From NCBI RefSeq assembly GCF_963668385.1, contig NZ_OY764327.1, forward strand, positions 1,984,001 to 2,048,000: 64,000 nucleotides of DNA, in the 5' to 3' direction. The notes under the pieces were generated by a model that worked only from the letters and a program-made list of their open reading frames with translations, did no database searches and was not told the DNA's origin. Below are positions 29,115 to 38,483 of this stretch, one piece after another (position 1 is the first letter of the stretch; each line of letters starts with the position of its first letter). A program made the translations under genes and the position numbers. Source of the stretch: an uncultured Carboxylicivirga sp. (lineage in GTDB: Bacteria > Bacteroidota > Bacteroidia > Bacteroidales > Marinilabiliaceae).

Positions 29115-31490
29115 ATGAATAGCAATATTAAACTTGCCATCCGAAATCTATTAAAAAATAAAGGCACAACCTTTATTAATATTGCAGGGTTGTCTGTAGC
29201 ACTTGTGGTAAGTATTTTACTTTTTTCAATAGCATTTAACGAGCGTTCGATGGATAGCTCCCAAAAAGCTGTTAACGACATCTATGTAATATCAGAGTCG
29301 AATGAACCTGGTGTGTCAAAGCCTATTGCCGATTGGTTGACACAACAAGTTCCTGAATTAGGAATAGTAACCATCTGTAATTACGAGTGGTCGCCACAGG
29401 TATTTCTGAAAAAAGAATCGAATAATTACAAGGTTGAACAGTTACTTGTGGCCGACTCAAACTATTTCAAAGTTTTTGAGTTTCCGCTTCTTTATGGAGA
29501 TGCCAATGATGCTATGCTTCATCCTGATAAAATTGTTTTAACCGAGCAGTTATCCCGTAAAATATTTGGAGACCAGAATCCGGTGGGGAAATCACTGGAA
29601 TATAATTCAACCTACTTAAATGTAAAATCAGTTCAAGTTGGAGCAGTCATAAAAAGCTTACCCAATAATTCATCCTGGAGTTTTGATGCTGTTTTGCCCA
29701 TTACAGCAAATTTAAACCTTTCGTGGTACAACGATCTATACCAATCGTGGGGAGCTTGGAACTATTGTGGTTTTGCAAGGCTAAGAACGAGTACCGATTC
29801 CGAACTTGTTAGCAAACATTTATCTGATATCGATCATTCATTGTTACCTAAAAACATTCGAAATGATAAGATGAACTTTTCTATCACTCCATTTCGAGAT
29901 TCCTATTTTAAATTGCCCGCAATCGAAGAGTTAAAACACGGAAATAGTTACATAAACCTAATTCTTCATATTATTGCTGTGATGATTTTATTATTGGCTT
30001 GTGTCAATTATATCTCAATGGTAACTGCTCAACGCGAAAAATGGATTAAAACCATAGGCATAGCCAAAAGTTTAGGAAGTAGCAAAAGTGAGATTATCCG
30101 TATGGTAATGGCTGAATCGTCCATTATTCTTATTATTGTTTTGCTGATCACCATTTCTATCACTCCAATTTTACTTTCTTCAATACAAAACTCTTTTTTC
30201 GACAGTATTAACAAGTTGTCGTTATTTACCCCACAAAACATATCGATTCTTGCCTGTACCACCTTTTGCGTATGGATGTTTACCGGGTTTATTCCTGGAT
30301 ACTTGTTGAGTAAATATGATACCTCCTTGTTGTTAAGGAAATTACCTATAGGATCAATAAATAGGGAATTGATGAAAAACGGGATGTTGGTTTTTCAATT
30401 TATTGTCACCATAATACTAATTTCAGGTATGCTGATTATTCAACGTCAAAATAAAATGATTAGCAATAATACTCCCGGTTTTGTAAAAGGTCAAATTATT
30501 GTGGCTAGTACCAACAAAGACATTCAAACCAAGATTCAAGCTTTTAAGAACGATGTTAGAATGATGCCGCGAATAACCGCTTTTACTTTTTGTTCAGAAC
30601 CTATTGGAAATGTATCCAACAATACCGCTACTACAATGGAATATCAAGGAGATCAGAAAGAAATTGGTTTTACTTCTTTTTGGGTTAGTCCTAATTTTTT
30701 CGATTTTTTTGGAATACAGTTTAACGAAGGCTCCACATTTAACAAGAACTCATTTAGTAATAAGGATTTCATCTTAAACCAGAAAGCTCTTGATGACTTT
30801 GGTATCGAAAAGCTTCAGGACGCTCGGATAAATATTGATACTAACAAAAATCATGGTCAGTTAATAGGTGGAGTTGAGAATTTTAATTTCCAATCGTTGC
30901 ATGTGCCCATTAAGGCTGCCGGTTTTATGTGTGCAGGTGAGGCTGAAGACATTGGTTATTTTAAAATTAATGCTCAAAGTAGCAACCAGTTTAAAAGAAC
31001 AATTGCTCAACTTGATAATGCCTGGAACAAACTGTCTCCCGATTATCCTTTTGAGTATACATTTCTCGATCAATCCTGGGCTAATCTTTACCAGAGAGAC
31101 AAGGATTTTCAGCAACTTATTAATTATGCAACCCTACTTTCGATATTACTTTCCTGTATGGGATTGATAGGTTTAAGTTACTTTATCCTTGAACGGAAAA
31201 CCAAAGAAATAGGCATCCGAAAAGTTAATGGAGCCAAGATATTGCAAGTTATAGTAATGCTCAACAAAGACTTTTTAAAGTGGATTGTTATTGCTTTTGT
31301 CATAGCCGCACCCATTGCTTCTTATTCTATGAATCATTGGCTTCAGAATTTCGCTTATAAAACTGAACTAAGTTGGTGGATCTTTGCTCTGGCAGGTATT
31401 CTAGCCCTCGGAATTGCTCTGTTAACAGTGAGTTGGCAGAGTTGGCGTGCCTCCAATAAAAATCCGGTGGAAGCTTTACGATATGAATAA
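29115..31490 (+). CDS. Two-module FtsX/MacB-type ABC permease 8
   Basis: 791 aa, 27 nt after permease 7 and the last permease of the first block. It is a paralogue of permease 5 over most of its length (W-S-P-Q-V-F-L-K; S-W-S-F-D-A-V-L; S-C-M-G-L-I-G-L). Its C-terminal cassette differs (K-I-L-Q-V-I-V-M-L-N-K-D-F-L-K-W-I) and is closer to permease 2 in the N-F-A-Y-K-T-E-L-S-W-W block. Confidence 0.9.
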   Translation: MNSNIKLAIRNLLKNKGTTFINIAGLSVALVVSILLFSIAFNERSMDSSQKAVNDIYVISESNEPGVSKPIADWLTQQVPELGIVTICNYEWSPQVFLKKESNNYKVEQLLVADSNYFKVFEFPLLYGDANDAMLHPDKIVLTEQLSRKIFGDQNPVGKSLEYNSTYLNVKSVQVGAVIKSLPNNSSWSFDAVLPITANLNLSWYNDLYQSWGAWNYCGFARLRTSTDSELVSKHLSDIDHSLLPKNIRNDKMNFSITPFRDSYFKLPAIEELKHGNSYINLILHIIAVMILLLACVNYISMVTAQREKWIKTIGIAKSLGSSKSEIIRMVMAESSIILIIVLLITISITPILLSSIQNSFFDSINKLSLFTPQNISILACTTFCVWMFTGFIPGYLLSKYDTSLLLRKLPIGSINRELMKNGMLVFQFIVTIILISGMLIIQRQNKMISNNTPGFVKGQIIVASTNKDIQTKIQAFKNDVRMMPRITAFTFCSEPIGNVSNNTATTMEYQGDQKEIGFTSFWVSPNFFDFFGIQFNEGSTFNKNSFSNKDFILNQKALDDFGIEKLQDARINIDTNKNHGQLIGGVENFNFQSLHVPIKAAGFMCAGEAEDIGYFKINAQSSNQFKRTIAQLDNAWNKLSPDYPFEYTFLDQSWANLYQRDKDFQQLINYATLLSILLSCMGLIGLSYFILERKTKEIGIRKVNGAKILQVIVMLNKDFLKWIVIAFVIAAPIASYSMNHWLQNFAYKTELSWWIFALAGILALGIALLTVSWQSWRASNKNPVEALRYE

Positions 31491-31545
31491 AAAATGTCAG
31501 AATCAGGATTGATAAGATGAAAGGATCTACAAGATTATAAGGAAT

Positions 31546-31923
31546 ATGGAAAATAATATTAACGATGAATTGACATACAAGATTATCGGATGTGCCATGA
31601 ATATTCATAATACTTTGGGTAATGGTTTTCAGGAAGTAATATACCAGCGTTGCTTGGCTATAGAATTAGACAAAGAACAGATAGAGTACAAGAGAGAGCA
31701 GGAAATGCCCATCTATTACGAGAATATTCATGTAGGAACACGAAGAGCTGATTTTATAATAGCTGGCGAAGTTATGGTTGAATTAAAAGCTATTGTAATA
31801 CTAGAAGATGTTCATCTTGCTCAAGCTTTGAATTATCTAACAGCTTATCAAATCGATAGAGGTTTATTGATCAACTTTGGATCAACCAGTTTGGAAGTTA
31901 AAAGATTATATAGAAAACACTAA
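31546..31923 (+). CDS. GxxExxY family protein (PD-(D/E)XK-like fold)
   Basis: 125 aa, the usual length for the family. It shows the defining G-N-G-F-Q-E-V-I-Y (GxxExxY) near residue 30 and the nuclease-fold pattern A-D-F-I-I followed by E-L-K-A (~residues 68-80), equivalent to D-x(n)-E-x-K. The family belongs to the PDDEXK superfamily, but its function is not established. It sits 55 nt after permease 8, just before the second enhancer-promoter, so it may be co-transcribed with the first block. A membrane-export role is not evident; it may be a passenger gene. Confidence 0.85.
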   Translation: MENNINDELTYKIIGCAMNIHNTLGNGFQEVIYQRCLAIELDKEQIEYKREQEMPIYYENIHVGTRRADFIIAGEVMVELKAIVILEDVHLAQALNYLTAYQIDRGLLINFGSTSLEVKRLYRKH

Positions 31924-31965
31924 TCCCGATAATCTATAAATCCTGTTTATCCTGATAGCAGACAA

Positions 31966-32006
31966 TATTGTAGGAAATAAATACACTGGTGTTGGATATT
32001 CCAACA
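31966..32006 (+). promoter_or_regulatory. Two-site upstream activator element 2 (TGTTGGA-N3-TCCAACA)
   Basis: The palindrome TGTTGGA-TAT-TCCAACA occupies 31990-32006 and a degenerate half-site TGTAGGA starts at 31969, again 21 bp upstream. It corresponds base for base in layout to 9956-9996. It marks a second transcription unit under the same activator. Confidence 0.7.
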
Positions 32007-32060
32007 GTTTTAAAAATGATTGTAATGTTAATATGTACATATTCAGTGTAATATGATTAG

Positions 32061-32077
32061 GGTATGAGATTTGGCAT
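32061..32077 (+). promoter_or_regulatory. Sigma-54-like promoter box 2
   Basis: GGTATGAGATTTGGCAT fits GGYAYGRGRTTTGGCAT, as at 10051. The GC of the -12-like element lies 76 bp from the palindrome centre, the same distance as in copy 1. The predicted start would be near 32087, giving a leader of about 23 nt before permease 9. Confidence 0.55.
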
Positions 32078-32109
32078 AAGTTATTTAGTTTTTAGAAAAG
32101 TAGCAGATT

Positions 32110-34428
32110 ATGAAGAGGCAGTATATATTATGTGCTTTCCGAAGCATCAAAAGAAATAAATTACCCAGCTTTATTAACATTGTTGGTTTAGCTATTGGTT
32201 TAAGTACTGCTCTTTTTGCTTTGCTATTCTCTTACTATGAGTTTACCTACGAAAGAGGACATGATAAATATGAACGAATAGCGAAGGTAATCACTTTTGG
32301 AAATTTTGGTGCTTTCTCTGAGTTACCTGGAAGTTTTCCACAAACTGCCATTGATTTACCGGCTAACTTTCCCGAAATAAAAGATGGTGTATGTAGCTTT
32401 CAATTACCTTCTATCTTTTTTAAAGATAATGTGCCTTTAACCGAATCAAATGTTGTATTGGCACAGGAGAAGTTCATGGATATTTTTACGTATCAATTTA
32501 TATCAGGACAGATCTATTCTGATGATGATGAGTCAATATGCCTATCGGAATCAATGGCTAGTAAATATTTTGGTAAAGATAATGCCGTAGGCAAGCTGTT
32601 GAAAGCTAATTTAAATGGCCATGAAGTAATGCTAACTGTAGCTGGCATTTTTAAGGATCTTCCGGGTAATACTCATTTAAAAACCGATGCTATTGTTTCG
32701 TGGAATTTAGCTAAACAAGTTTTGAACAATCCCGAAGGTTACCTTACAACCGATTACGATGTTTATTGTTTGTTAACTCCTCACACAAATATTAAAAAGC
32801 TGAATGAAAAGATAGTAGCTAATTTTAAATTTCCATCGAAAATTGAAGATTGTACCGTTGCCTTAATGCCCATTGTCGATTTTCATTTGAATAGTGTTTT
32901 TGAAAATAATAAAGCCAATTTATATATATTGTTTATTGGAGGGTTAATTGCCTTAATGTTATCCATATTAAATTACGTTAGTCAGTCATCCATAATGTAT
33001 ACTACTCGCATACAAGAAGTAGGTATACGCCTTTCAAATGGTGCTAAAGCAAAAGATATTTTTAGTCAGTTTATGACCGATACTGCAGTGGTTACATTGC
33101 TGGGATTTGGACTTGCACTATTATTTGTTCATCAAGGATTACCCTATTTCAATTCGATGATGGATACTGAATTAACCTTATTGTTTAATCCAACAGTATT
33201 GGTTTGGGTTGCTGTTGTTTTTATCATCACGGTTGTTCTGGCGGGTTTTTATCCATCGTTGCTAATGTCAAGATTAAAACCAGTATTATTATTGCGATCA
33301 TCGATTGGTGATACTACCGGAAAAAGCCGAATACGCAATGTAATGTCCACCTTGCAATTTGTGGTTGCCATTTTATTAATACAGATGATGATTGTGACTC
33401 ATAAGCAAGCCGGTTATTTAGGGCAGGATGAGGTTGTGGGGTTTAATGCTGATAATGTGATTAATGTTAATGGGCATAATTGGGGTGATTTGAATAAAAT
33501 AAAAACGGAAGTTTTACGCAATACAGCCATCGAATCGGTTACGTGGGGCCAGAGTATGCCAGCTATGCAAGCTAGTTTAACTTCTTATTGGAAAATGGAA
33601 GACAATACCCAAATGGCTAACATGTTCAGTTGCGAAGCAGATTTTCTGAACGTGTTTCACATCAATATGGATGAGGGCCGTTTTTTCTCATCCGAACGCG
33701 AAACTGATAAAGACAACTCTATTGTTGTGAATAAATTAATGGTAAGTTCTATGGGATGGGATAATCCTGTAGGAAAGCAATTAATGGTTTGGGGACAAAT
33801 GTATACGGTAATTGGGGTAGTAAGTAATTATATGGCTGCACCTCCTATTTTTGAAGACACTCCTTTAATAATAAGGTGTGCTGGCAATAAAGCAAACCGA
33901 CTTATTTTTCGCATTAATCCCAATAAAAAGAAAGAAGCGTATGAGCATATTACACATGTTTTGCGTGAAGCTAATCCCAATTATCCAATTAACTTAAAAT
34001 CGTACGACGATTCAACATCACAAGGGGCTAAATCATTTTATAGAACAGTCACATTAATCAACATTTTCGTGTTAATTGTCATTGTTAATGCTTTTCTGTC
34101 GCTCTTTGGTTTGTCTTATTTTATAGCTGAGCGTAATAAAAAGCAAATAGGAATCAACAAAATATTTGGTGCATCGGTAGCTACCATCTATTGGAAGCTC
34201 TCGAAGAATTTGATGCTTCGTTTTGCTATTGCATTTATTATTGTTACGCCCATATCGTATTTTATAAGTAACCAATACCTTACTACCTTTTCGTATCAAA
34301 TGCCTTTAACAGCCGATATATATATTATTAGTGGTTGTTTGGTTTTGATGATGCTGTTGGTTTCAACGGGTTTTAAAATTATTACAGCTGCCAATCGAAA
34401 TCCTGTGGATGCCTTACGTTATGAATAA
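32110..34428 (+). CDS. Two-module FtsX/MacB-type ABC permease 9
   Basis: 772 aa, first gene of the second block. Its C-terminal region is the most different of all ten: the usual K-E-I-G-I-R-K-V-N-G-A reads K-Q-I-G-I-N-K-I-F-G-A-S, and the N-K-W-L-E-N-F block is replaced by S-N-Q-Y-L-T-T-F-S-Y-Q. It keeps the N-P-V-D-A-L-R-Y-E tail. It therefore escaped the homogenisation seen in block one. Confidence 0.9.
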   Translation: MKRQYILCAFRSIKRNKLPSFINIVGLAIGLSTALFALLFSYYEFTYERGHDKYERIAKVITFGNFGAFSELPGSFPQTAIDLPANFPEIKDGVCSFQLPSIFFKDNVPLTESNVVLAQEKFMDIFTYQFISGQIYSDDDESICLSESMASKYFGKDNAVGKLLKANLNGHEVMLTVAGIFKDLPGNTHLKTDAIVSWNLAKQVLNNPEGYLTTDYDVYCLLTPHTNIKKLNEKIVANFKFPSKIEDCTVALMPIVDFHLNSVFENNKANLYILFIGGLIALMLSILNYVSQSSIMYTTRIQEVGIRLSNGAKAKDIFSQFMTDTAVVTLLGFGLALLFVHQGLPYFNSMMDTELTLLFNPTVLVWVAVVFIITVVLAGFYPSLLMSRLKPVLLLRSSIGDTTGKSRIRNVMSTLQFVVAILLIQMMIVTHKQAGYLGQDEVVGFNADNVINVNGHNWGDLNKIKTEVLRNTAIESVTWGQSMPAMQASLTSYWKMEDNTQMANMFSCEADFLNVFHINMDEGRFFSSERETDKDNSIVVNKLMVSSMGWDNPVGKQLMVWGQMYTVIGVVSNYMAAPPIFEDTPLIIRCAGNKANRLIFRINPNKKKEAYEHITHVLREANPNYPINLKSYDDSTSQGAKSFYRTVTLINIFVLIVIVNAFLSLFGLSYFIAERNKKQIGINKIFGASVATIYWKLSKNLMLRFAIAFIIVTPISYFISNQYLTTFSYQMPLTADIYIISGCLVLMMLLVSTGFKIITAANRNPVDALRYE

Positions 34429-34441
34429 AATTAACCTAACT

Positions 34442-36802
34442 ATGAACACACATTTCTTTAAAACAGCTTTTAGATTTGTTAGACGCAACAAGGTATTTAC
34501 AGCCATTAATATGGTAGGTTTATCATTGGCGTTAACGGTTTCATTTATCATTCTTTTGTATGTGATAAATGAGTTGAGTTATAATCGTTTTCTTAAAAAC
34601 AACGATAAGCTTTACCGGGTAACATTGTTTAATAAGGCATTTGATACGCATGATACTGGAACCCCTTATGTATTTGCAACGGGGTTAACAGAAACTTTAC
34701 CTCAAATAGATAAAGTTGTGCGAACCAGAAGAGTTCGTAAGTTCAGTATTAAACGGAATGAAGAATGGTTGGATGTGAATGAAGCTATCGCATCGGAGCC
34801 GGATATATTTCCGCTTTTTGAGATTGATTTACACGGTGAGTCCAAAGAATGCCTGAACGGTATGAATACAATTGTTCTTTCTTATGACCTGGCGAATAAA
34901 ATATTTGCAGATAAAGACCCTTTGGGGCAAGAAGTTACTTGTTTAATAAATGGTGAGGAACAGCTGATGGTTGTGAAAGGACTATACAAGAATCTTCCTG
35001 TAAACTCATCATTTCAATCGGACTGTTTTATCGATATTCAATGGACTGTTAATAGCATCAATAAAGCTTATGAACCATATGGAATGACCAATGTGGAACA
35101 ACAATGGGACTTTCCGTTCTGGGGTACATGGGTGTTGCTAAAAAGCAATGTTGATGTTGCACAATTTCAGAAAACCTTGGCAGAAACCACTTTTGGAAAT
35201 AAGGACCAATTGGTTTTTGGGATACAGAGTTACAAAGATGCCTATCTTTATTCCGATGTATGGGGCGGCCGTAGGGTTGGAAACCTTCAAAATATAAAAA
35301 TATTCAGTTCTATTGCTTTACTAATATTACTGGCAGCTTCGTTCAATTATGTGATTTTATCAACAGTTATTTCAACCACACGATCAAAAGAGATAGCGAT
35401 TCGAAAAACCATTGGAGCCACCAAAGCCAATACAAGTATTCAAATATTTGGCGAATCTGTTTTAATGGCTTTTATGTCCTTACCTCTGGCTGTTGTTTTT
35501 ATGATGGTTTTTAAACCATTTGCTGAAAAGCTTTTTCAGACTGATTTAACGATTATACAAAGTAACATTGCATTGTATTTAATGGCTTACGTTGGAATAA
35601 CCTTGATGATTGGTATCATTTCCGGGTCGTACCTAAACTTCTATCTGGCAAGGTTAAATGTGATTGATATATTGAAAAACAAGCGAATTGCTCGCAGAAA
35701 ACCAATATTTAGAAATGCCTTGGTTCTTTTTCAGTTGGTTGTGTTTAGTGTTTTAATATCATCGATGCTGGTTATCCGCACGCAATATCAATATGGACTA
35801 AATTATAATTCGGGGTATGAAAAAGATAATATTATCGTTTTAGATATTGGCGAAGGTTTGAAAGATTACCAGATATTACTTGATCGATTACGTACCAATC
35901 CGAATGTGTTGTGCGCGGGTGGTACTTATTTTTCATTGCCAATGGATCCACGAATGAGTAGTATGTATCCTAGTTTTGAAGATGAATCGGTTTCTGTTAA
36001 AGTGGATGGAATGGCTGTTGATTATGACTTCATAGAAGCAATGGGATTACTTGTTAAGGAAGGTCGATCCTTTTCTAAAGAGTCAGGTAATGATCTTCAG
36101 AATGCGGTTATTTTAAACGAAAAGGCTGTACAGATGCTGGGGATTCACGATCCGGTTGGAAAGAAGTTGCTGGATAAAACAATTATTGGAGTGATAAAGG
36201 ACTTTAATTTGTATTCGTTAAGGGATGCTATTCCGCCATTAACTATAGAGATTGTAGATAGCTATTTGAATCAGATTGCCATTCGATATCGAGAAAATTC
36301 TTTGCCATTGTTGTTGCCATTTATAAAAGAGCAATGGAACAAATTGGGTGAAGACAGGCCTTTTAGCTATTCTACAATTAATGATATAACAGCTTCGTTA
36401 TATACGGATGAGCAAAACCTGAATTCAATCGTTTCGATATTTTCGTTGGTGGCATTGTTTATCACAGCATTAGGATTGTTTGGCCTGATATTATTTGTGG
36501 GCAAACAACATACCAAAGAAATTGGCATAAGAAAAGTAATGGGATGCTCAAGAGCTTCAATAATCTACCTTTTTATGACAAAAAATATACAGTTAGCTAC
36601 TGTATCCATTATTATCTCTATTCCGTTAACTTTTTATTTTATGACGGATTGGTTAAATAATTTTCAATATAAAATCAATTTTCCATGGTGGGTTTTTATG
36701 GTTGCTTTTGTGGCGTTAATAGTGGTGGTGGTTTCAACCATCTTCTATCATTCCTATAAAGCTTCTAGCGCTAACCCGGTGGATGCCTTACGTTACGAAT
36801 AA
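34442..36802 (+). CDS. Two-module FtsX/MacB-type ABC permease 10
   Basis: 786 aa from ATG 34442, 13 nt after the preceding stop. An in-frame ATG at 34409 lies inside the previous gene and would add 11 residues. The later start is preferred because it gives the family N-terminus (M-N-T-H-F-F-K-T-A-F-R-F). The C-terminal motif is K-E-I-G-I-R-K-V-M-G-C-S and the tail N-P-V-D-A-L-R-Y-E. The body is most like permease 6. Confidence 0.9.
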   Translation: MNTHFFKTAFRFVRRNKVFTAINMVGLSLALTVSFIILLYVINELSYNRFLKNNDKLYRVTLFNKAFDTHDTGTPYVFATGLTETLPQIDKVVRTRRVRKFSIKRNEEWLDVNEAIASEPDIFPLFEIDLHGESKECLNGMNTIVLSYDLANKIFADKDPLGQEVTCLINGEEQLMVVKGLYKNLPVNSSFQSDCFIDIQWTVNSINKAYEPYGMTNVEQQWDFPFWGTWVLLKSNVDVAQFQKTLAETTFGNKDQLVFGIQSYKDAYLYSDVWGGRRVGNLQNIKIFSSIALLILLAASFNYVILSTVISTTRSKEIAIRKTIGATKANTSIQIFGESVLMAFMSLPLAVVFMMVFKPFAEKLFQTDLTIIQSNIALYLMAYVGITLMIGIISGSYLNFYLARLNVIDILKNKRIARRKPIFRNALVLFQLVVFSVLISSMLVIRTQYQYGLNYNSGYEKDNIIVLDIGEGLKDYQILLDRLRTNPNVLCAGGTYFSLPMDPRMSSMYPSFEDESVSVKVDGMAVDYDFIEAMGLLVKEGRSFSKESGNDLQNAVILNEKAVQMLGIHDPVGKKLLDKTIIGVIKDFNLYSLRDAIPPLTIEIVDSYLNQIAIRYRENSLPLLLPFIKEQWNKLGEDRPFSYSTINDITASLYTDEQNLNSIVSIFSLVALFITALGLFGLILFVGKQHTKEIGIRKVMGCSRASIIYLFMTKNIQLATVSIIISIPLTFYFMTDWLNNFQYKINFPWWVFMVAFVALIVVVVSTIFYHSYKASSANPVDALRYE

Positions 36803-36837
36803 AATACTAAATACAAAAACTAAGAAAACTTACAGAT

Positions 36838-37551
36838 ATGTTACAAACAAAGAACTTACAAAAGATTTTTAGAACAGAAGAGGTTGAAACAACGGCCTTA
36901 AATAATGTGAATATCCACATTCAAAAAGGTGAATTCGTTGCCATTATGGGACCATCGGGTTGTGGTAAATCAACTTTACTAAACATTATTGGTTTGCTTG
37001 ATAATCCATCGGAAGGTGAATTGTATTTTGATGGTATCGAAATATCGAAATACAAAGAGCGTCAGCGTACCGATTTACGCAAAGGAAACATTGGATTTGT
37101 ATTCCAGAGTTTTAATCTGATTGATGAATTAACGGTTTTCGAAAACATCGAGATGCCTTTAATCTACTTGAAACTGTCGGCCAAGGAGCGCAGAGAGCGT
37201 GTGCAAAAAGTGATGGAACGGATGCAGATTGCTCATCGTGCTAAACACTTCCCTCAACAGTTATCGGGTGGTCAGCAACAAAGGGTTGCTTTTGCTCGCG
37301 CTGTCGTTGCCAATCCTAAACTCATATTGGCCGATGAGCCTACTGGTAACCTGGATTCGAAAAATGGTGCCGAAGTAATGAACTTGCTGCGTCAGCTTAA
37401 CGAAGATGGAACCACTGTTGTAATGGTAACTCACTCTGCCGAACATGCCGAGTATGCCCACCGCACCATCAACCTATTTGACGGACATATTGTAACCGAG
37501 AAAATGAATGGTTCGATGGCTCCTAAAGAACTTGTTAACGAAAATATTTAA
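36838..37551 (+). CDS. ABC transporter ATP-binding protein 2 (LolD/MacB type, canonical)
   Basis: 237 aa. Walker A is G-P-S-G-C-G-K-S-T, the signature L-S-G-G-Q-Q-Q-R-V-A-F-A-R, Walker B L-I-L-A-D-E-P, the D-loop region G-N-L-D-S-K-N-G and the switch V-T-H-S-A-E. All the catalytic elements are canonical, in contrast to ATP-binding protein 1. It is 35 nt after permease 10 and probably drives permeases 9 and 10, possibly also block one. Confidence 0.95.
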   Translation: MLQTKNLQKIFRTEEVETTALNNVNIHIQKGEFVAIMGPSGCGKSTLLNIIGLLDNPSEGELYFDGIEISKYKERQRTDLRKGNIGFVFQSFNLIDELTVFENIEMPLIYLKLSAKERRERVQKVMERMQIAHRAKHFPQQLSGGQQQRVAFARAVVANPKLILADEPTGNLDSKNGAEVMNLLRQLNEDGTTVVMVTHSAEHAEYAHRTINLFDGHIVTEKMNGSMAPKELVNENI

Positions 37552-37587
37552 TAGGATTTATGACTCTAATTGGCTTTATGGTTGAGT

Positions 37588-37632
37588 AAAATCTTCTGCC
37601 TTCTGCCTAAAAAACTAACAATCTAATTATAT
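37588..37632 (+). repeat. Dispersed TTCTGCCTTCTGCCT repeat, copy B
   Basis: This stretch closely matches 9899-9945, including the AACTAAC and ATCTAATT segments after the TTCTGCCTTCTGCCT core. It occupies most of the 109-bp gap between ATP-binding protein 2 and the small secreted protein. Confidence 0.5.
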
Positions 37633-37660
37633 TTAAGTCGTCAAACATAAAATAATTTCT

Positions 37661-38113
37661 ATGAAAAGACTTAATGTATTAGCAGCCCTATTGATATTGT
37701 TAGCTGCTAGCACGAATGCCCAGACAAAAGTGGAAACGCTAACTGAGTTCCTAAACGGTATTATAAAATTCGATGATGCTACTATTCAGGAGGGCACACC
37801 CATTATCGATATCAAGGAACTGGCAGCATACCAGGCAGATAAAGTAATGGATTTAAATAAGGAAACCATTGCTGAAGTGCTGGAGACAGCCAACGCATAT
37901 CATTTCTGTGTGATTACAGTGGGCGTTCATACCATAGCACGCATAACCGATTTGGAAAACTGTCAGCAAAGTGGTTCGTGGGGGCAATGCATGCCAATGA
38001 GCGAAGGATATGTTCAAAAAGGTGGGCTTACTGTTAAAAACGATTACCTGAATAATATTATTGGTATTCCTAATAAGCAAGAGCGTAAAGTCTATTTTTT
38101 TATGAAGAAATAG
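37661..38113 (+). CDS. Small secreted protein of unknown function
   Basis: 150 aa with a clear signal peptide (MKRLNVLAALLILLAASTNA, cleavage probably just after). The mature part is ~130 aa, mixed alpha/beta, with three Cys residues in the middle part (H-F-C, E-N-C, G-Q-C) and the pattern G-S-W-G-Q-C-M-P. I do not recognise a family. Position at the end of the second block and ahead of a strong terminator suggests co-transcription with it; it could be an accessory periplasmic or exported factor (inference). Confidence 0.7.
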   Translation: MKRLNVLAALLILLAASTNAQTKVETLTEFLNGIIKFDDATIQEGTPIIDIKELAAYQADKVMDLNKETIAEVLETANAYHFCVITVGVHTIARITDLENCQQSGSWGQCMPMSEGYVQKGGLTVKNDYLNNIIGIPNKQERKVYFFMKK

Positions 38114-38133
38114 TTTCAATTTATACAGCATAC

Positions 38134-38167
38134 AAAAAAGCAGATTCGGTTTCGGATCTGCTTTTTT
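38134..38167 (+). terminator. Intrinsic terminator of the array
   Basis: AAAAAAGCAGATTC pairs with GGATCTGCTTTTTT (one wobble) around a short loop and ends in six T. It lies 20 nt after the small secreted protein gene and closes the second permease block. Confidence 0.8.
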
Positions 38168-38483
38168 GGTTTGCCTCGCATGCAAACTAATCCGTCAGTT
38201 TGGAAGAAAACTGAGTTGCCTAATCGGAAGGAAGACAATACGAAGCCAAGTGAGCTGTTGGCAACGACAGGGTGCGAACATAGCGGAATGGTGGCTTCGA
38301 GAAACGAGAAGTTGTACCTGAAGCCATAAGTTCGTCAACGGTGCGCAGCAATCGCCTCAAACCTAAAGATTTTTGATGCCCCTGGCTGACGACGTACTCT
38401 TTCACACATTATTGTTAACTAAATTTTCCGATATATTTAGAGCAATAATAGATCATTCACTTCTTTTCCCTACACTCTTTTTC
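38168..38483. other. Intergenic stretch with a GC-richer patch
   Basis: From about 38210 to 38400 the base composition is visibly richer in G and C than the surroundings. A 61-codon frame is open on the minus strand (38220-38405), but it has no recognisable domain. I regard it as a fragment or structured repeat rather than a proven gene. The rest up to 38483 shows nothing. Confidence 0.3.

Noticed and set aside
17075-31490. Permease array as an assembly artefact of one duplicated gene
   Set aside because: Each gene differs along most of its length and in the flanking gaps; only the C-terminal tracts are identical.
38220-38405. Minus-strand 61-aa frame as a gene
   Set aside because: No domain, signal or start-site support; kept only as a composition anomaly.
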